From the NCBI GenBank assembly GCA_002702965.1, contig PADE01000102.1, positions 21,214-27,424 on the forward strand: DNA of 6,211 bases, written 5' to 3'. The first letter of the stretch is position 1, and each line of letters opens with the position of its first letter. This document shows, in pieces, positions 5,970 to 6,211 of this stretch. The translations under genes were made by a program, and so were the position numbers. The notes under the pieces were generated by a model that saw only the letters and a list, made by a program, of their open reading frames with translations, searched no databases and was not told where the DNA came from. Source of the DNA: Planctomycetaceae bacterium (GTDB lineage: Bacteria; Planctomycetota; Planctomycetia; Pirellulales; Pirellulaceae).

Positions 5970-6211
5970 ATGAGCGATACCTCCTCAACGCTGGGGATTT
6001 CGTTGCCCCGGCTATTGCCGCGCCGATCTGATAGCCACAAAGGGGACTATGGGCGGGCGTTGCTTGTCGGTGGTTCTCGAGGGATGAGCGGGGCGATTGC
6101 GCTGGCCGGAAAAGCGGCTTTGCGAGGCGGCGCCGGGCTGGTGACGGTGGCGGTTCCCGACCGCTGTCTGGAGACGGTCGCAGCCTATGAACCATGCTAT
6201 ATGACAATCCC
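5970..6211 (+). CDS. nnrD: ADP-dependent NAD(P)H-hydrate dehydratase, 5' part
   Basis: The window ends after 80 complete codons of a protein that begins like the YjeF C-terminal (ribokinase-like) domain. This enzyme dehydrates the S form of hydrated NADH or NADPH back to the active coenzyme at the expense of ADP or ATP. Visible marks are HKGDYG (23-28), LLVGGSRGMSGA (31-42) and GGAGLVTVAVP (53-63), all at the normal place close to the N-terminus. Because the domain begins within the first 25 residues, there is no N-terminal epimerase (NnrE) domain, so this is the stand-alone form rather than the bifunctional E. coli-type fusion. ATG 5970 follows the larB stop by 8 bp, and a GGTGAG at 5957-5962 that includes that stop codon can act as ribosome binding site, suggesting coupled translation. 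The catalytic aspartate region lies beyond the edge. Confidence 0.9.
   Translation, partial: MSDTSSTLGISLPRLLPRRSDSHKGDYGRALLVGGSRGMSGAIALAGKAALRGGAGLVTVAVPDRCLETVAAYEPCYMTI

Overview
The window carries six recognisable chromosomal genes from a moderately GC-rich bacterium. The DapA-like paralog, the enlarged prepilin peptidase, the frequent GTG/TTG starts and the weak Shine-Dalgarno sites suggest a planctomycete of the Pirellulaceae type. That placement is inference from protein character, not from a search.

Layout. Bases 1-211 are a leader with no recognisable gene but with a clear 17-bp dyad. An APC-superfamily amino-acid permease (212-1663, +) follows. Its stop overlaps the start of a 20-codon ORF that has a strong ribosome binding site and ends at 1722. 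Converging on it is a divergent member of the dihydrodipicolinate synthase family (1727-2665, -). Next on the minus strand are an enlarged type IV prepilin peptidase (2861-4117) and shikimate kinase aroK (4415-4945). A 254-bp divergent intergenic region holds a 14-bp tandem duplication and a possible 43-codon ORF with a near-ideal ribosome binding site. On the plus strand come larB (5200-5961), the nicotinate-dinucleotide carboxylase/hydrolase of nickel-pincer cofactor synthesis, and, 8 bp later, the 5' part of nnrD (NAD(P)H-hydrate dehydratase), cut by the window edge.

How the genes work together. Only larB-nnrD looks like an operon, and both enzymes act on pyridine dinucleotides. The three minus-strand genes are 195-297 bp apart, serve unrelated functions (aromatic amino acid synthesis, pilin or pseudopilin processing, an unknown aldolase-type reaction) and probably have separate promoters. 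The permease and the DapA-like gene converge; a functional link is possible but unproven.

I see no CRISPR array, transposase, rRNA, tRNA or convincing factor-independent terminator, and no clear new multi-gene system. The points most worth a second look are the altered active site of the DapA-like protein, the insertion in the prepilin peptidase, the duplicated repeat with its small ORF upstream of larB, and the short coupled ORF after the permease.
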